The translations under genes were made by a program, and so were the position numbers. The notes under the pieces are model-generated. The model made no database searches and was not told the origin of the DNA. It was given only the letters and a program-made list of their open reading frames with translations. Positions 41,193 to 53,300 of a stretch of 64,000 nt of DNA are shown piece after piece (position 1 is the stretch's first letter; each line of letters opens with the position of its first letter). The DNA comes from Lactarius indigo (taxonomy: Eukaryota > Basidiomycota > Agaricomycetes > Russulales > Russulaceae): positions 62,001 to 126,000 of the forward strand of contig JAFKAC010000099.1 in assembly GCA_025766275.1 (NCBI GenBank). Reading direction: 5' to 3'.

Positions 41193-44100
41193 ACCCGTCA
41201 GTCTGGGTGAGGGCTCTTCAATGTAATTCTGTAATTGTGACAACGCGCTACCGATCTATGTGAATTCCAGTAACTGTCCGCACGAATTACCAAACGACTG
41301 AAACAAATGCGCTAGTCGACTCTGGCGCAACCGACAACTTCATCCGACCCAGCTTGGCAAAACGGGCTGGTATCCAGACACAACCGCTGAGTACACCTCG
41401 CAAGATATGGAACATAGACAACACGGAAAATAAAGCTGGGTTAATCACTCATTATGTTAACCTCGAAGTGAAAACACGGGGACAGATAAAGCAAATGACC
41501 TTCCTGGTCACCGACCTTGGAAGCGAAGATATGGTGCTAGGCTATCCATGGCTAAGTGCATTCGAACCAACGATCAGCTGGGCCACTGCCACCATACACC
41601 CCGACATGCAGCCAGTGATGTTAGCAACTACCGAAGCACTGCTATCAACAACAACCATTCGAGCCCTCATCGTGGCCGAAAAGGAAGACATTGTGCGAGA
41701 ACTAGAGGAAGAAACGTTCGCTAAAGCCACCACCTCGACGGAGTTGGCCATACAAGCGAAACAACAACAAACGGCAGCAGTGCTCCCTCAGGAATATGCA
41801 ATGTTTACCAGACTTTTCAACGAGCAAGCCTCGCACCGCTTCCCCCCGGCAAGGCCGTGGGATCATGCCATAGACTTCAAACCATCTGCGCCGGCCGCCA
41901 TCGACTGCAAGATCTACCCTATGACCCAAAAAGAAGAGGGCGAACTCAAAGAGTTTCTGGAGGAGAAACTGAAGCAAGGGTATTTGCGCCCTTCTATCTC
42001 TCCGTACGCATCCCCCTTCTTCTTCATTAAAAAGAAGGACGGAAAACTACGCCCGGTACAGGACTACCGGGTCATCAACTCCCACACCATTCGGAACCAA
42101 TACCCGCTACCGTTAATACAAGACCTCATCCTTGACCTCAGCAACGCCCACATCTATACAAAACTCGACATCCGATGGGGCTACAACAACATACGTATTC
42201 GCGACGGCGACCAGGAAAAGGCAGCGTTCAAAACTAAATTCGGCCTCTTCGAACCCACGGTCATGTTCTTCAGGCTCACTAACTCACCCGCCACCTTCCA
42301 GGCCATGATGAACCACATCTATCGCGACACCATAGCGAAGCACGAACGTTTGGGCACTACCATACGCGTCTACATGGACGATATTGGTATCGCTACTCAC
42401 TTTGATCACGATCTGGCGGCCCATGTGGACGCCATCCGTGATGTTTTGCACGTTGCGGAGGAACACGACCTCTACTTCAAACTCGAGAAGTGCCTGTTTC
42501 ATCAACCGCGGATGGATTACCTGGGGGTAATCCTTGAAAGGGGGGTGACCCGAATGGACCCTGTAAAAGTTCAAGGAATCAAGGACTGGCCAACACCAAC
42601 GAAAGTCAAAGATGTCCGTTCCTTCCTCGGCTTCTGTAACTTTTACAGACTCTTTATCCGCGGTTTCGCAACTCACGCTAAGCCACTCACTAAACTAACG
42701 TGGAAGGACGAAGAGTGGCGGTGGACTGAAGAAGAAGAAAAGGCGTTTAACACCCTAAAACGACTCGTGACGGAGGAACCGGTGCTAGCACACCCTGTCC
42801 TTCAAGATCCATTCGAATTGGAAGTAGACGCTTCGGGCTATGCGGTGGGAGCCGTATTACTGCAAAAGAAATCTGACGGCAAGCGACATCCTATAGGTTA
42901 CTACTCGGCGACGCTTTCCGAAGCGGAAAGAAACTACGACATCTACAACCTAGAACTGCTCGCAATAGTTAAGGCCTTACGGAACTGGCGACCACTTCTC
43001 GCAGGCGCCCCCCACAAGATTAAAATCTATTCGGACCATCTAAACCTACAGTACTGGAAGTCACCACAGAAGATCAGCAGGCGAGTCGCCAGGGAAGTAC
43101 TCGAACTTTCTGAATACGACTTCGAGATTCACCATATTAAGGGAAAGAACAACGGGCGGGCAGATGCACTGTCAAGACGACCGGATTATGACCAAGGCGT
43201 CGAGGACAACAGCGAAGTAGTGGTCCTGCCCCCCGAAATCTTTGTACGAACCCTTAACACCGCGCGCACCTTCATCGCCAACCCAAATCTACTACAACCA
43301 CGCCACCAACAAGACAAAGAGGTGATCAAAATATGGATCGACCCCTATCGCCTTAAGAAAATACAGGGAGAATGGTATAAGGACGGCAGGTTCGTAATCA
43401 CCGGGCCAGCATCAACTCAACGAGTACTAATACACGACCATCACGACTTGCCAATACACGGCCATCCGGGAATTGCGAAAACTCAACGCATCCTGGAGAG
43501 ACACTACTGGTGGCCGCGACTCCGAAGAGACGTATACGAATACGTGCAAGGCTGCGCAGAATGCCAAAGGAATAAAGTCAACACGAGGCCCATACGAGCC
43601 GCGCTGCATCCCATCACACCAATACTGGAAGCCATGCCGTTCCACACGGTGGCGGTGGACTTCATCACCAAACTCCCCGTTTCCAAGGGGTATGACAGCA
43701 TACTAACTGTCACAGACCACGACTGCAGCAAGGCCTCCATCTTTATCCCATGCCGAGAAGAAATCACTGCAGAAGAAACGGCGACTCTGTATGTCGCCCA
43801 GGTGTTCAAACGCTTCGGATTGCCGCGCAAAATAATAAGCGACCGTGACCCACGCTTCACGTCCAAGTTTACCAGAGAAGTATGCCGCATTCTGGGGATT
43901 CAACAGAATATATCAACTGCATACCACCCGCGTACTGATGGACAGTCCGAACGAACTAACCAATGGCTGGAACAGTACCTACGCTTCTGGGTAAATGAGC
44001 GGCAAGACAACTGGGAAGCTTACCTACCAATCGCCGAATTCGCGCACAACAACTGGCCACATGAACACACCAAAGAATCGCCGTTCCAACTTCTGATGGG

Positions 44101-45901
44101 GTATAACCCACAAGCGGACTGGACGGATAAGCCATCTCCCATTCCCCTCGTGACCGCGCGACTGACACAGCTAAAAGAAGCTAGAAACGACGCCCAACGC
44201 CTTATAAAGAAGGCGCAAGAGTCATGGGTGCGCAACAAAGATACGCCCAAGTTCAGCGTCAACGACCTCGTATGGCTCGAGGGCAGACATCTCCGAACCA
44301 ATCAGCCTACAACGAAATTAGCGGCGCGACGCCACGGACCCTTTCGGGTGGTGCAGGTGATGTCCCCTTACAACTATCGATTGGAACTTCCCACGCAGTG
44401 GAGCATCCATCCAGTGTTTCATATCGATCTTCTCACACCGTACAAGCAAACTTCCTTGCACGGGGAAAACTTCACACGACCACCGCCCGAGCTGATAGAT
44501 GGAGAAGAGGAATATGAAGTCGAGGCCATTCTAGACACTCGGCACTTCGGCAGAGGAAGACGCCTTCAATACTTGATCAAATGGAAGGGGTACCCAGACT
44601 CGGAGAACCAGTGGGTCAACAAAGATGACGTCTTTGCGCCGGAAGCGCTTCGCCTGTATCAGGAAGCGCGAACCCATGGTAGAAGAGATAAAGTGGGAGT
44701 CGCTCGGACAGAGGACAGTCATCCCCTCTTCCTTCGCTCTGCCACTACTCTCATGCCCACTTCCCCACTACGACATGTCACACAGGCGCAACTCCTTGAC
44801 TCCCTCGCCGAAGACGCCTGCGCCCTCTTGGCGGAGGACAGTGACACCGAAGTTCCCAACACTCAGCTCACGCCATGGACACCTCTTACACCAGCAGAGG
44901 GGCCCATCACCGCACAAGAATGGATCAACGTCGTCACCAGATTCCCAGACCCGACGACCACTCCTGACGACGACCGAGCCATCGTCCACGTCTTCCGAAA
45001 CGATCGCGGCGAACGTGAACCCATCGCCGCTATCCCCCCAAGCGACGACCTCATCGGCGTTCGTGGAGTTTTCCCGAGCAACGACCAGCGTTCAAGCGCT
45101 GATGGAGTACGAGTTGGAGGGCTGGAAGAGGGTAGCGGCAGCATGGCAGAAGGAGCAGTTGGACTCAGCAGCGGCCCGACTGAGGGAGATGCGCGAGCGG
45201 CGGCAGCGATGGCGGCAGCTGAGGCTGGCCATGACGACGAAGATTATTACCCGGCGAGACACACCTTCCTTCGAACGAAACGCGACCCTGATAATCCCCT
45301 CATCACGCCCTGGCTCGTCTACTCCGACGGGTCCCCCATGTATCGAGGACATGTGCGCGTGCCTGGTGCCGCTGATCACCGTCCGTTCACCGCCGCCGAG
45401 GACCCCGCGCATGTCATTGTGCCTGAAGGGTTCCGGGCGAACCGACGACCCCATTACATTTGATACCCCATCACCGGGCCAGACGGAGTAGAGAGGGACG
45501 CGTCGCACGTCCAGATTATCGGAGGGGCAGACCCCCTCATATTAGGGGTTATACCGGGTTCGCCACACGTCTATGGTAAGCCCCTTTATGCAGAACCCCA
45601 CGTATCCGCGGCGCTCCGCCCCACGTATCCGCACGAGGACCTCGTCGTCTTCGAGGCGGACAAGATCACCGACCGCGCGCTCAACCGCATCAACGACGAG
45701 TCGCTCACCGCGGAGGTTACGCGCTTCCGCGCGGCCAGCTATGAGCTGGATCGACTCCGGGCGAGGGTGAGTCAGCTCCGTGCAATGATCGAGTGCGCAC
45801 AAGACGATCGGCGCGACGCGATCTACCGCTTGGAGCGCGCCACCGCGCTGGAGCGCATTGCCGAGGAACAGCGCGATTGGCCGGCCCGCGACTTTCGGTG
45901 A
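41162..45901 (+). pseudogene. pol: C2 pol polyprotein with two TGA stops
   Basis: About 1580 codons. Protease DSGATDNF (near residue 52), RT YMDDIGIA (403), RNase H EVDASGY (555), integrase zinc motif (760), D-D-E (831, 893, 929), chromodomain (1115-1160) and C-terminal domain (1357-1579). TGA at 41261-41263 and 45461-45463 replace CGA codons kept in C3. RT codon 42272-42274 is AGG (Arg) in FFRLTNSP where other copies have Gly. The 1,369 codons between the stops from Met at 41354 are otherwise open. Without readthrough neither end of the polyprotein can be made. Confidence 0.92.
41174..41180 (+). promoter_or_regulatory. Putative -1 frameshift heptamer (C2)
   Basis: GGGTTTT is read as gaG GGT TTT in gag; the -1 frame enters pol (FSGRLNPS). 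It lies 12 bases before the end of gag. Confidence 0.65.
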
Positions 45902-45932
45902 GCCAGGGGTCTCACGCTAGAAGAGGAGGTGA
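45898..45932 (+). promoter_or_regulatory. Hairpin and polypurine tract of C2
   Basis: GTGAG (45898-45902) overlaps the pol stop TGA and pairs with CTCAC (45911-45915). The purine tract AGAAGAGGAGGTGA (45919-45932) abuts the 3' LTR. Families A, D and E have a hairpin at the same place. Confidence 0.55.
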
Positions 45933-46441
45933 TGTTACGTTTCAACCCATACCCTTACTGTACCGGTTGCAACTACGGCGGTAAGGTAGATTAGTTGCGG
46001 ACTTACGATAGGCGATTATGAGTACGATAGGAGATTGCGCGCTGATTGCTGACTGAGGACTACGCCACTAATACTAGTAGTAGTAGTATTAGGATTCGAG
46101 CTACTTACGCGATACGTTGGACGCTACATTACCGTGACTCATAGCAGCGCTTGAAAGCCTGCTCGACTTGTATTTAATCTGTCTTGTGAAGACCAAGATA
46201 CGCCATCTTGGTCTTCTTGAATCGTCACTTGTTTCCTCTCTCTCTCTCTCTCTCTCTTTCTATCTCTTTTCTACCGCCTCTCTCGAGTAGTGCACCTTCG
46301 AGTGTTCACCATTGCCTACGCTTGGACCTTCGTGTCTTCAAGACATTTATCGCGCCTGGACCTCCGCGTCTTCAGAGCATCCGCTAAGTTGTTACCGCCT
46401 CGATAGAGCTCAAGTCGAGCTAACGTCGTGACGACGTAACA
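45933..46441 (+). repeat. 3' LTR of C2 (509 bp)
   Basis: It starts TGTTACG and ends CGTAACA, and lies against B1 sequence AAAGCC. Confidence 0.95.
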
Positions 46442-47297
46442 AAAGCCAACCTGAGCCTTACGAGCGCGAGATGGGATAGAGATTGAGCGAGCGGGATCGG
46501 CGGGATCGCGGACAGACACATCGACACGTCCATCAGGATGGTCTTCGAGTCGGCAAAGAAGAAGATGATGGAAGGGGCGACCAAGAAGAAGACGAAATGG
46601 GGCATGGTCGACAACGTGAGCATGGACTTCAAAGGAGACGTCACCGACTTGCATCAACAGATTCTCAGCGCAGCCTAGAGTTTTGCTAACTAGTCCGTTA
46701 GCACCTTCCATCTCGAGCCGATGGTCATGGTTGATGAATACACCAGCTTCTTGAGCCAAGTCCTTCCGGATAACAACAATTTGAGAGCCTTGGTCCAGTA
46801 CGCCGGCTTCAGAGACGATGCCATTGATTAAGATATCGATCTCGTGCAGAGGAAGTGAGTATTCAGCGGTACGAGGGGTGGAAAGTTCAAGGACTGTGGA
46901 AGGGGGAATGGATGAGGAAGATGCGGGCTCTTCGAAGTTGGCAGCATCGACCCTGCGAGTCCTAAGACGCTCGATTAGTTCTTTGCGAATGAATGGGCTG
47001 GCAGCAAGGACATGAGCAGGTGTGACGAGGGACAGTTTGCCATCAAGGAGCCATTGGTACAGCTCAGTGGTCAGTCGCTGATCTTCTGCGTTGGACTGGT
47101 AATGATACTGTGGCGCAGCGCGAGGAGATGTAGATGAGGAAGGAGAAGGTGTGGTAACTGGCGCAGGAGCTGGCATGTTATTGGAAGAGGGATGTGGCGT
47201 GTCGGAAGGGATGGGTGTGGTTGCAGAGGTTTTGCTAGTGGGGTTCGTGCTGGCGGGGGTCTTGCTCGGAGACACTTTGCTCGAGGGAGCAGTAGTC
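46442..47297 (-). pseudogene. Duplicated B1 gag-protease fragment (856 bp)
   Basis: This is an inverted copy of about 8699-9554, including the B1 protease (DQGS) and the Ser/Thr-rich stretch before it. The frame is open as far as it goes. It ends abruptly at 47297 against D sequence in a junction without visible homology. It is the reason the C1/B1 junction exists twice in the window. Confidence 0.9.
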
Positions 47298-47747
47298 GTG
47301 GAGAGTGGCGAAGGAGTGGGCCGACAAACAGCTGCACTTAGCGCAGAAGAGGTTGAGCGAGTTGCAGCAGTGCAGGCAGCACTCCCTCACGACGAAGCTC
47401 TCACTGACGACGAAGATTACTACCCGGTCAGACACCCCCTCCTTCGAACGCACAGCCACCCTACTAATCCCCGAATCACCCCATGGCTTGTTCACACCGA
47501 TGGAACCCCCATGTCTCGAGGACGTGTGTGACTGCCTGGTGTCACACTTCACACCCCCATCACGCACAACGACAACCCCACGCAGGTCCTTGTGCCTGAA
47601 GGGTTCAGGGCGAATTGACAGCCCCATTACATTCACTTCCCCATCACCGGGCCCGACAGCGTAGAGAGGAATGCCAGTCACGTGCAGATCGTTGGAGGTG
47701 CGAATCCTTTTGTACTAGGGCTCATTCCTGGCTCTCCCCACCTTTAC
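47298..47747 (+). pseudogene. pol: D pol C-terminal domain fragment, duplicate of 17391-17840
   Basis: Almost the inverse of 17391-17840 (TAALSAEEVERVAAVQAAL, DYYPVRHPLL), including the same TGA after GRV. It leads in frame to GSPHLY at 47747, where a solo C LTR is inserted; GKPLYA follows at 48257. So this copy, not 17391, keeps the original D junction on both sides of the C LTR. Confidence 0.88.
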
Positions 47748-48256
47748 TGTTACGTTTCGACCCATACCCTTACTGTACCGGTTGCAACTACGGCGGTAAG
47801 GTAGATTAGTTGCGGACTTACGATAGGCGATTACGAGTACGATAGGAGATTGCGCGCTGATTGCTGACTGAGGACTACGCCACTAATACTAGTAGTAGTA
47901 GTATTAGGATTCGAGCTACTTACGCGATACGTTGGACGCTACATTACCGTGACTCATAGCAGCGCTTGAAAGCCTGCTCGACTTGTATTTAATCTGTCTT
48001 GTGAAGACCAAGATACGCCATCTTGGTCTTCTTGAATCGTCACTTGTTTCCTCTCTCTCTCTCTCTCTCTCTTTCTATCTCTTTTCTACCGCCTCTCTCG
48101 AGTAGTGCACCTTCGAGTGTTCACCATTGCCTACGCTTGGACCTTCGTGTCTTCAAGACATTTATCGCGCCTGGACCTCCGCGTCTTCAGAGCATCCGCT
48201 AAGTTGTTACCGCCTCGATAGAGCTCAAGTCGAGCTAACGTCGTGACGACATAACA
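47748..48256 (+). mobile_element. Solo C-family LTR in D pol
   Basis: A single 509-bp C LTR, flanked by TTTAC (47743-47747) and TTTAT (48257-48261), a 5-bp target duplication with one C/T change. It probably arose by LTR-LTR recombination, or it is the end of a rearranged C copy. Confidence 0.9.
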
Positions 48257-48588
48257 TTTATGGCAAACCCCTCTACGCCTTCCTGATGCTATCGGCCGTG
48301 GGACGTGCCTTCATCGCCCACGAGGATCTAGTTATCCTCGCCTCCAACAAGATCATGGACCGCGCACTGAACTGCATTGGGGATGAATCCCTGACTGCGG
48401 AAGTGACACGCTACCGCGCAGCCGCATATGAGGAAGAGCAGCTCACAGCACGCATCCGTCAGCTCCAGGCCATGCAGCTGTCAGCTAGAGACGACAAGCG
48501 GGACTGCATTTACCAGCTGGAGAGGGCCAATGTGTTTGAGAGGATCAGCGACGAGCAGTCTACGTGGGCGGCGCGAGACTTTCGGTGA
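48257..48588 (+). pseudogene. pol: D pol, last 110 codons
   Basis: It continues the C-terminal domain: GKPLYAFLM, DESLTAEVTRYRAA, then a coiled-coil-like helix (EEEQLTARIRQLQAMQL, RDCIYQLERANVFERI) ending AARDFR. Stop TGA is at 48586-48588. It matches the ends of C1-C3 pol. Confidence 0.88.
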
Positions 48589-48618
48589 GTCTGGGGTCTC
48601 ACGCTGAAAAGGGGGTGA
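48585..48618 (+). promoter_or_regulatory. Hairpin and polypurine tract of D
   Basis: GTGAG (48585-48589) overlaps the stop codon and pairs with CTCAC (48598-48602). The tract GAAAAGGGGGTGA abuts the LTR. Confidence 0.55.
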
Positions 48619-49066
48619 TGTTACGGTTCTTGTGTTGAACCCTTACTGTACCAGTTGTGACTACGGCGGTAAGGTAGATTAGTCACGGACTCAGGGTTTA
48701 CAAAGGAGTTAGGGGTTTAGTGATGACTCGATCCTAGTACGGGTAGTAGTAGTATTAGGATTGTGGTACTTACGCAATACATTGGACGCTACATTACGGT
48801 GACTTATAGCAGCGCTTGAAAGCCTGCTCTTCTTGTATTTAAGGTAGCTGCGGAAGACCAAGATACGCCATCTTGGTCTTCTTCAATTGTCACTACTTGT
48901 CTCTCATCTCGCTTCGCCTCTATCAGATAGAGTGCCGTCTGAATTCTTCTAGTGTCTGCGAACATCTAGACATTGCCTTCGTGCCATACGCCCTTCAGCG
49001 TGACTAGCTAAGTCATAAAGTCGCCTTTGCACGCTCAAGTCGAGCTTACACTGTGACGGCGTTACA
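48619..49066 (+). repeat. 3' LTR of D (448 bp)
   Basis: TGTTACGG to GGCGTTACA, related to the C LTR. TATTTAA (48836-48842) lies 34 bp before ATCTTGGTCTT (48870-48880), the same promoter and self-primer layout. The 5' LTR is not in the window. It is inserted in the LTR of A3. Confidence 0.9.
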
Positions 49067-49200
49067 CATGAGTCACTATCACATGTGAACTACCATGCTG
49101 ACTGATACGATGTAAGAGTCCATGACTAATACTGCTATCGGGCCATAGTCATAACTGGCCATGAGTCATCCGTAACGTGTAATCAGTCCGTACCATAACA
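49067..49200 (-). repeat. A3 3' LTR fragment (134 bp)
   Basis: It corresponds to the last 135 bp, on the plus strand, of the A2 LTR (54734-54868), ending CATAACA. The rest is cut off by D at 49066. Confidence 0.88.
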
Positions 49201-49232
49201 TCACCCCCTTTTCAGGAGTGAGGCCCACCTCA

Positions 49233-49763
49233 CTAATTTGCTACCAATTCGTTCCTCATCTTCTCCGCCTCATCCTCCATCCGCTCTAGTATGTTAGCAC
49301 GTTCCAACCGATAGAGACTGTCCTTTTTATCCGCAGTCACCACCTCCCTCTCCATCTGTAACTGCCGAATCCACTTTTCTAGCTGGTCTTCGGTGAAGGC
49401 GAACTGTTGGAAGCGGTGCAGTTCTTGGGTGAGGGTGACATCTCCGATGCACATTAATAGTAGGTCAGTGGGATGTCGATCACAGAGCATGAAATACTCC
49501 TCATGTGGAATGAATGCGCGATCATTCTTCGGGAGATGAGGGGTGGCATAGAGGGGCTTGCCGTAGAGGAAACCCGACCCTGGAGCTAGTCCGAGTATGA
49601 AGGGGTCTCCTCCCTGGATAACCTGTACATGGGACGCTTGTACGGTTGGTCCGTTGGGGAGCTTGATTGGGAACAGAATGTAATTGGGTCCTCTATTGAC
49701 CCGGAACCCTTCAGGGACGACGACCCTGGTTGCTGGGTCTCGTTTGCCCATTGGTGTATAACG
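49233..49763 (-). pseudogene. pol: A3 pol C-terminal domain fragment
   Basis: About 175 codons of the family A C-terminal domain (PEGFRVNRGPNYILFPI, DPFILGLAPGSGFLYGKPLYA) to the end VAN with TAG at 49235-49233. The upstream side is cut at 49763 by the C3 LTR. No stop within the fragment. Confidence 0.88.
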
Positions 49764-50281
49764 TGTAACGTCATCACGACGTTAGCTCGACTTGAGCTTG
49801 ATAAAGGCGGTAACAACTTAGCGAATATCCTGACACGACAACACGAAGGTCTGTGCTCTTGCCTTAGTGAATACGCAGAGGTACACCGGCAAGACTTGCT
49901 ATCTCTGTACTAGGTCACGACAGGAGTCGGACGCGATCTTGAAGACTCAAAAAGGAGAGAAAGAAGAGAAATAAGTGACGATTCAAGAAGACCAAGATGG
50001 CGTATCTTGGTCTTCACAAGACAATTTAAATACATATTCAGCAGGCTTTGAAGCGCTGCTACGAGTCACCGTAAGTAAGCGTCCAACGTATCACGTAAGT
50101 ATCTCAAACCCTAGTACTACTAGTACTAGTATCGGTGGCGTCCGTTCTCAGTCAGCTATCAGTACCGTATCTCCTATCGTATCACCGTATCACCGCGCTA
50201 TCGTAGGTAAGTCCGCAACTAATATACCTTACCGCCGTAGTTGCAACCAGTACAGTAAGGGTCCTCAGCAGAAACGTGACA
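49764..50281 (-). repeat. 3' LTR of C3 (518 bp)
   Basis: TGTAACGTC to AACGTGACA on the plus strand, a diverged C LTR. It is inserted in A3. The C3 5' LTR is beyond the window. Confidence 0.9.
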
Positions 50282-50310
50282 TCACCCCCTCTTTAGCGTG
50301 AGACCCCGAC

Positions 50311-53300
50311 TCACCGAAAGTCCCTTGCCGGCCAGTCACGTTGTTCGTCGGCAATGCGCTCCAATGCCGTCGCTCGCTCCAGTCGGTAAATGGAGTCTCG
50401 CCTGTTGTCCTGCGCGCATTCAATCATGGCGTGGAGCTGGCTGACTCGAGCGTGGAGATGGTCGAGCTCATAGCTGGCCGCACGGAATCGTGTGACCTCA
50501 GCCGTAAGCGACTCGTCGTTGATGTGGTTGAGCATGCGGTCAGTGATTCGGTCCGCCTCGAAGACGACAAGGTCTTCGTGGGGGTACGTGGGGCAGAGCG
50601 CGGCCGATACGTGGGGCTCAGCGTAGAAGGGCTTACCATACACGTGTGGCGAACCCGGTATGACTCCTAATATGAGGGGGTCCGCCCCTCTGATAATCTG
50701 GACATGCAACGCGTCCCGCTCTACTCCGTTGGGCCCGGTGATGGGGTATCGAATGTAATGGGGTCGTCGGTTCGCCCGGAACCCTTCAGGCGCAATGACA
50801 TGCATGGGATCCTCAGCGGCGGTGAACGGACGGTGATCGGCGGCACCAGGCACGCGCATATGTCCTCGATACATGGGGGAGCCATCGGAGTAGACGAGCC
50901 AGGGTGTGACCCCGGGATTATCAGTGTCGCGTTTCGTTCGAAGGAAGGGGTGTCTCGCCGGGTAATAATCTTCGTCGTCATGGCCAGCCTCAGCTGCCGC
51001 CATCGCTGCCGTCGCTCGCGCATCTCCCTCAGTCGGGCCGTGGCTGAGTCGAGCTGCTCCTTCTGCCACTCCACTGCTACTCTCTTCCACCCCTCCAACT
51101 CGTACTCCATCAGCGCTTGAACGCTTGTCGTTGCTCGGGAAAACTCCGTGAATGCCGATGAGGTCGTCGCTTGGGGGGATAGCGGTGATCGGCTCGCGTT
51201 CACTGCTATCATTTTGGAAAACGTGGACGACTGCTCGTTCGTCATCGGGGGTAGTTGTTGGGTCTGGGAATCTGGTGACGACATTGATCCATTCTTGTGC
51301 GGTGATGGGCCCCTCTGCTGGTGCAAGAGGTGCCCATGGCGTGAGCTGAGTGTTGGGTACTTCGGTGTCGTCGTCCTCAGCCAGGAGGGCACGGGCGTCC
51401 TCTGTGAGGGAGTTGAGGAGTTGCGCTTGTGTGACATGTCGCAATGGGGAAGTAGGCATGAAAGTGGTGGTAGAACGTAGGAAGAGGGGATGACTTCCCT
51501 CTGTTTTCACGCCACCCATTTTAACCATTCTCCCCTGTGACCGTGTTTCCTGATACAGGCGAAGGGCCTCGGGTGCGAAGACGTCATCCTTATTGACCCA
51601 CTGGTTCTCTGAGTCTGGGTACCCCTTCCATTTGACCAGGTACTGGAGGCGTCGTCCTCTGCCAAAGTGCCGAGAGTCTAGAATAGCCTCGACTTCGTAC
51701 TCTTCTTCCCCATCAATCAGTTCGGGCGGTGGCTGTGTGAAGTTTTCTCCATGAATCAGGGTTTGCTTGTACGGCGTGAGCAAATCGATGTGGAACACTG
51801 GGTGAATGCTCCACTGTGTGGGAAGCTCCAATCGATAATTGTAGGGGGACATCACCTGAGCTACCCGAAAGGGTCCGTGGCGTCGCGCCGCTAGTTTCGC
51901 CGTGGGTTGATTGGTCCACAGGTGTTTACCTTCTAACCACACAAGGTCGCCGTTCTTAAACTTGGGCGTATCTTTGTTTCGGACCCATGCTTCTTGTGCC
52001 TTCTTTATGAGGCATTGGGCGTTCTCCCTAGCTTCTTTTAGTTGTATCAGTCGCTCCGTTACTTGGGGAAGAGGGGATGGCTTATCTGTCCAATCCGCTT
52101 GTGGATCATAACCCATTAGAAGCTGGAATGGCGACTTCCTGGTGTGTTCATGTGGCCAGTTATTGTGCGCGAATTCAGCGATTGGCAGATAAGCAGCCCA
52201 GTTATCTTGCCGCTCGTTTACCCAAAAGCGCAAGTACTGCTCCAACCACTGATTCGTTTGTTCGGACTGTCCGTCAGTGCGTGGGTGGTATGCGGTTGAT
52301 ATGTTCTGTTGGATCCCTAGAATGCGACAGACCTCTCTGGTGAACTTGGATGTGAAGCAGGGGTCGCGGTCACTGATGATTTTGCGTGGTAGTCCGAAAC
52401 ATTTGAATATGTGGGTGACGTACAGAGTCGCTGTTTCTTCTGCGGTAATCTCTTCTCGACATGGGATGAAGACGGAGGCCTTGCTGCAGTCGTGGTCCGT
52501 GACGGTTAGTATGCTGTCGTGCCCTTTAGACATGGGGAGTTTGGTGATGAAGTCCACCGCTACCGTGTGAAATGGCATGGCTTCCAGTATTGGCGTAATG
52601 GGATGTAACGCAGCTCGTATAGGCCTTGTGTTTACTTTGTTCCGCTGGCACTCCACGCAGCCTTGCACATACTCGTATACGTCTCTTTGGAGTCATGGCC
52701 ACCAATAATGCCTTTCCAGGATGCATTGAGTTCTCGTGATTCCCGGGTGGCCGTGTATTGGCAAGTCATGATGGTCGTGTATTAGCACACGCTGGGTCGA
52801 CGCAGGTCCTGTGATTACGAACCTGCCGTCCTTGTACCACTCTCCCTGTATCTTTTTGAGGTGATGAGGGTCCACCCATATCTTGATTACTTCTTCGTCT
52901 TGTTGGTGGCGCGGTTGCAGCAGGTTTGGGTTCGCGATGAGGGTACACGCGGTGTTGAGAGTTCATACAAAGACCTCGGGAGGTAAAATGACCACTTCGC
53001 TGTTGTCTTCGACTCCTTGATCATAGTCCAGCCATCTTGACAAGGCGTCTGCTCTTCCGTTATTCTTTCCCTTGATGTGGTGAATCTCGAAGTCATATTC
53101 AGAGAGTTCAAGCACTTCCCTGGCGACCCGTCTACTGATCTTTTGTGGTGACTTCCAGTATTGCAGGTTGAGATGGTCGGAGTAAATTTTGATTTTGTGT
53201 GGGGCTCCTGCGAGTAGTGGTCTCCAGTTTCTCAACGCCTTGACAATCGCCAGTAGTTCCAGGTCGTAAATGTCGTAATTGCACTCTGCCTCCGAAAGCA

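Larger units (their letters stand above)
38607..46441 (+). mobile_element. Element C2, inverted near-identical copy of C1
   Basis: LTRs 38607-39115 and 45933-46441 (509 bp each) enclose intact-length gag and pol. It is inserted in B1 sequence with AAAG at 38603-38606 and 46442-46445. It shares with C1 both pol stops and a Gly-to-Arg change in RT. Differences seen are mainly C/T or G/A; the exception is a one-base insertion in C1 gag. Confidence 0.94.
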
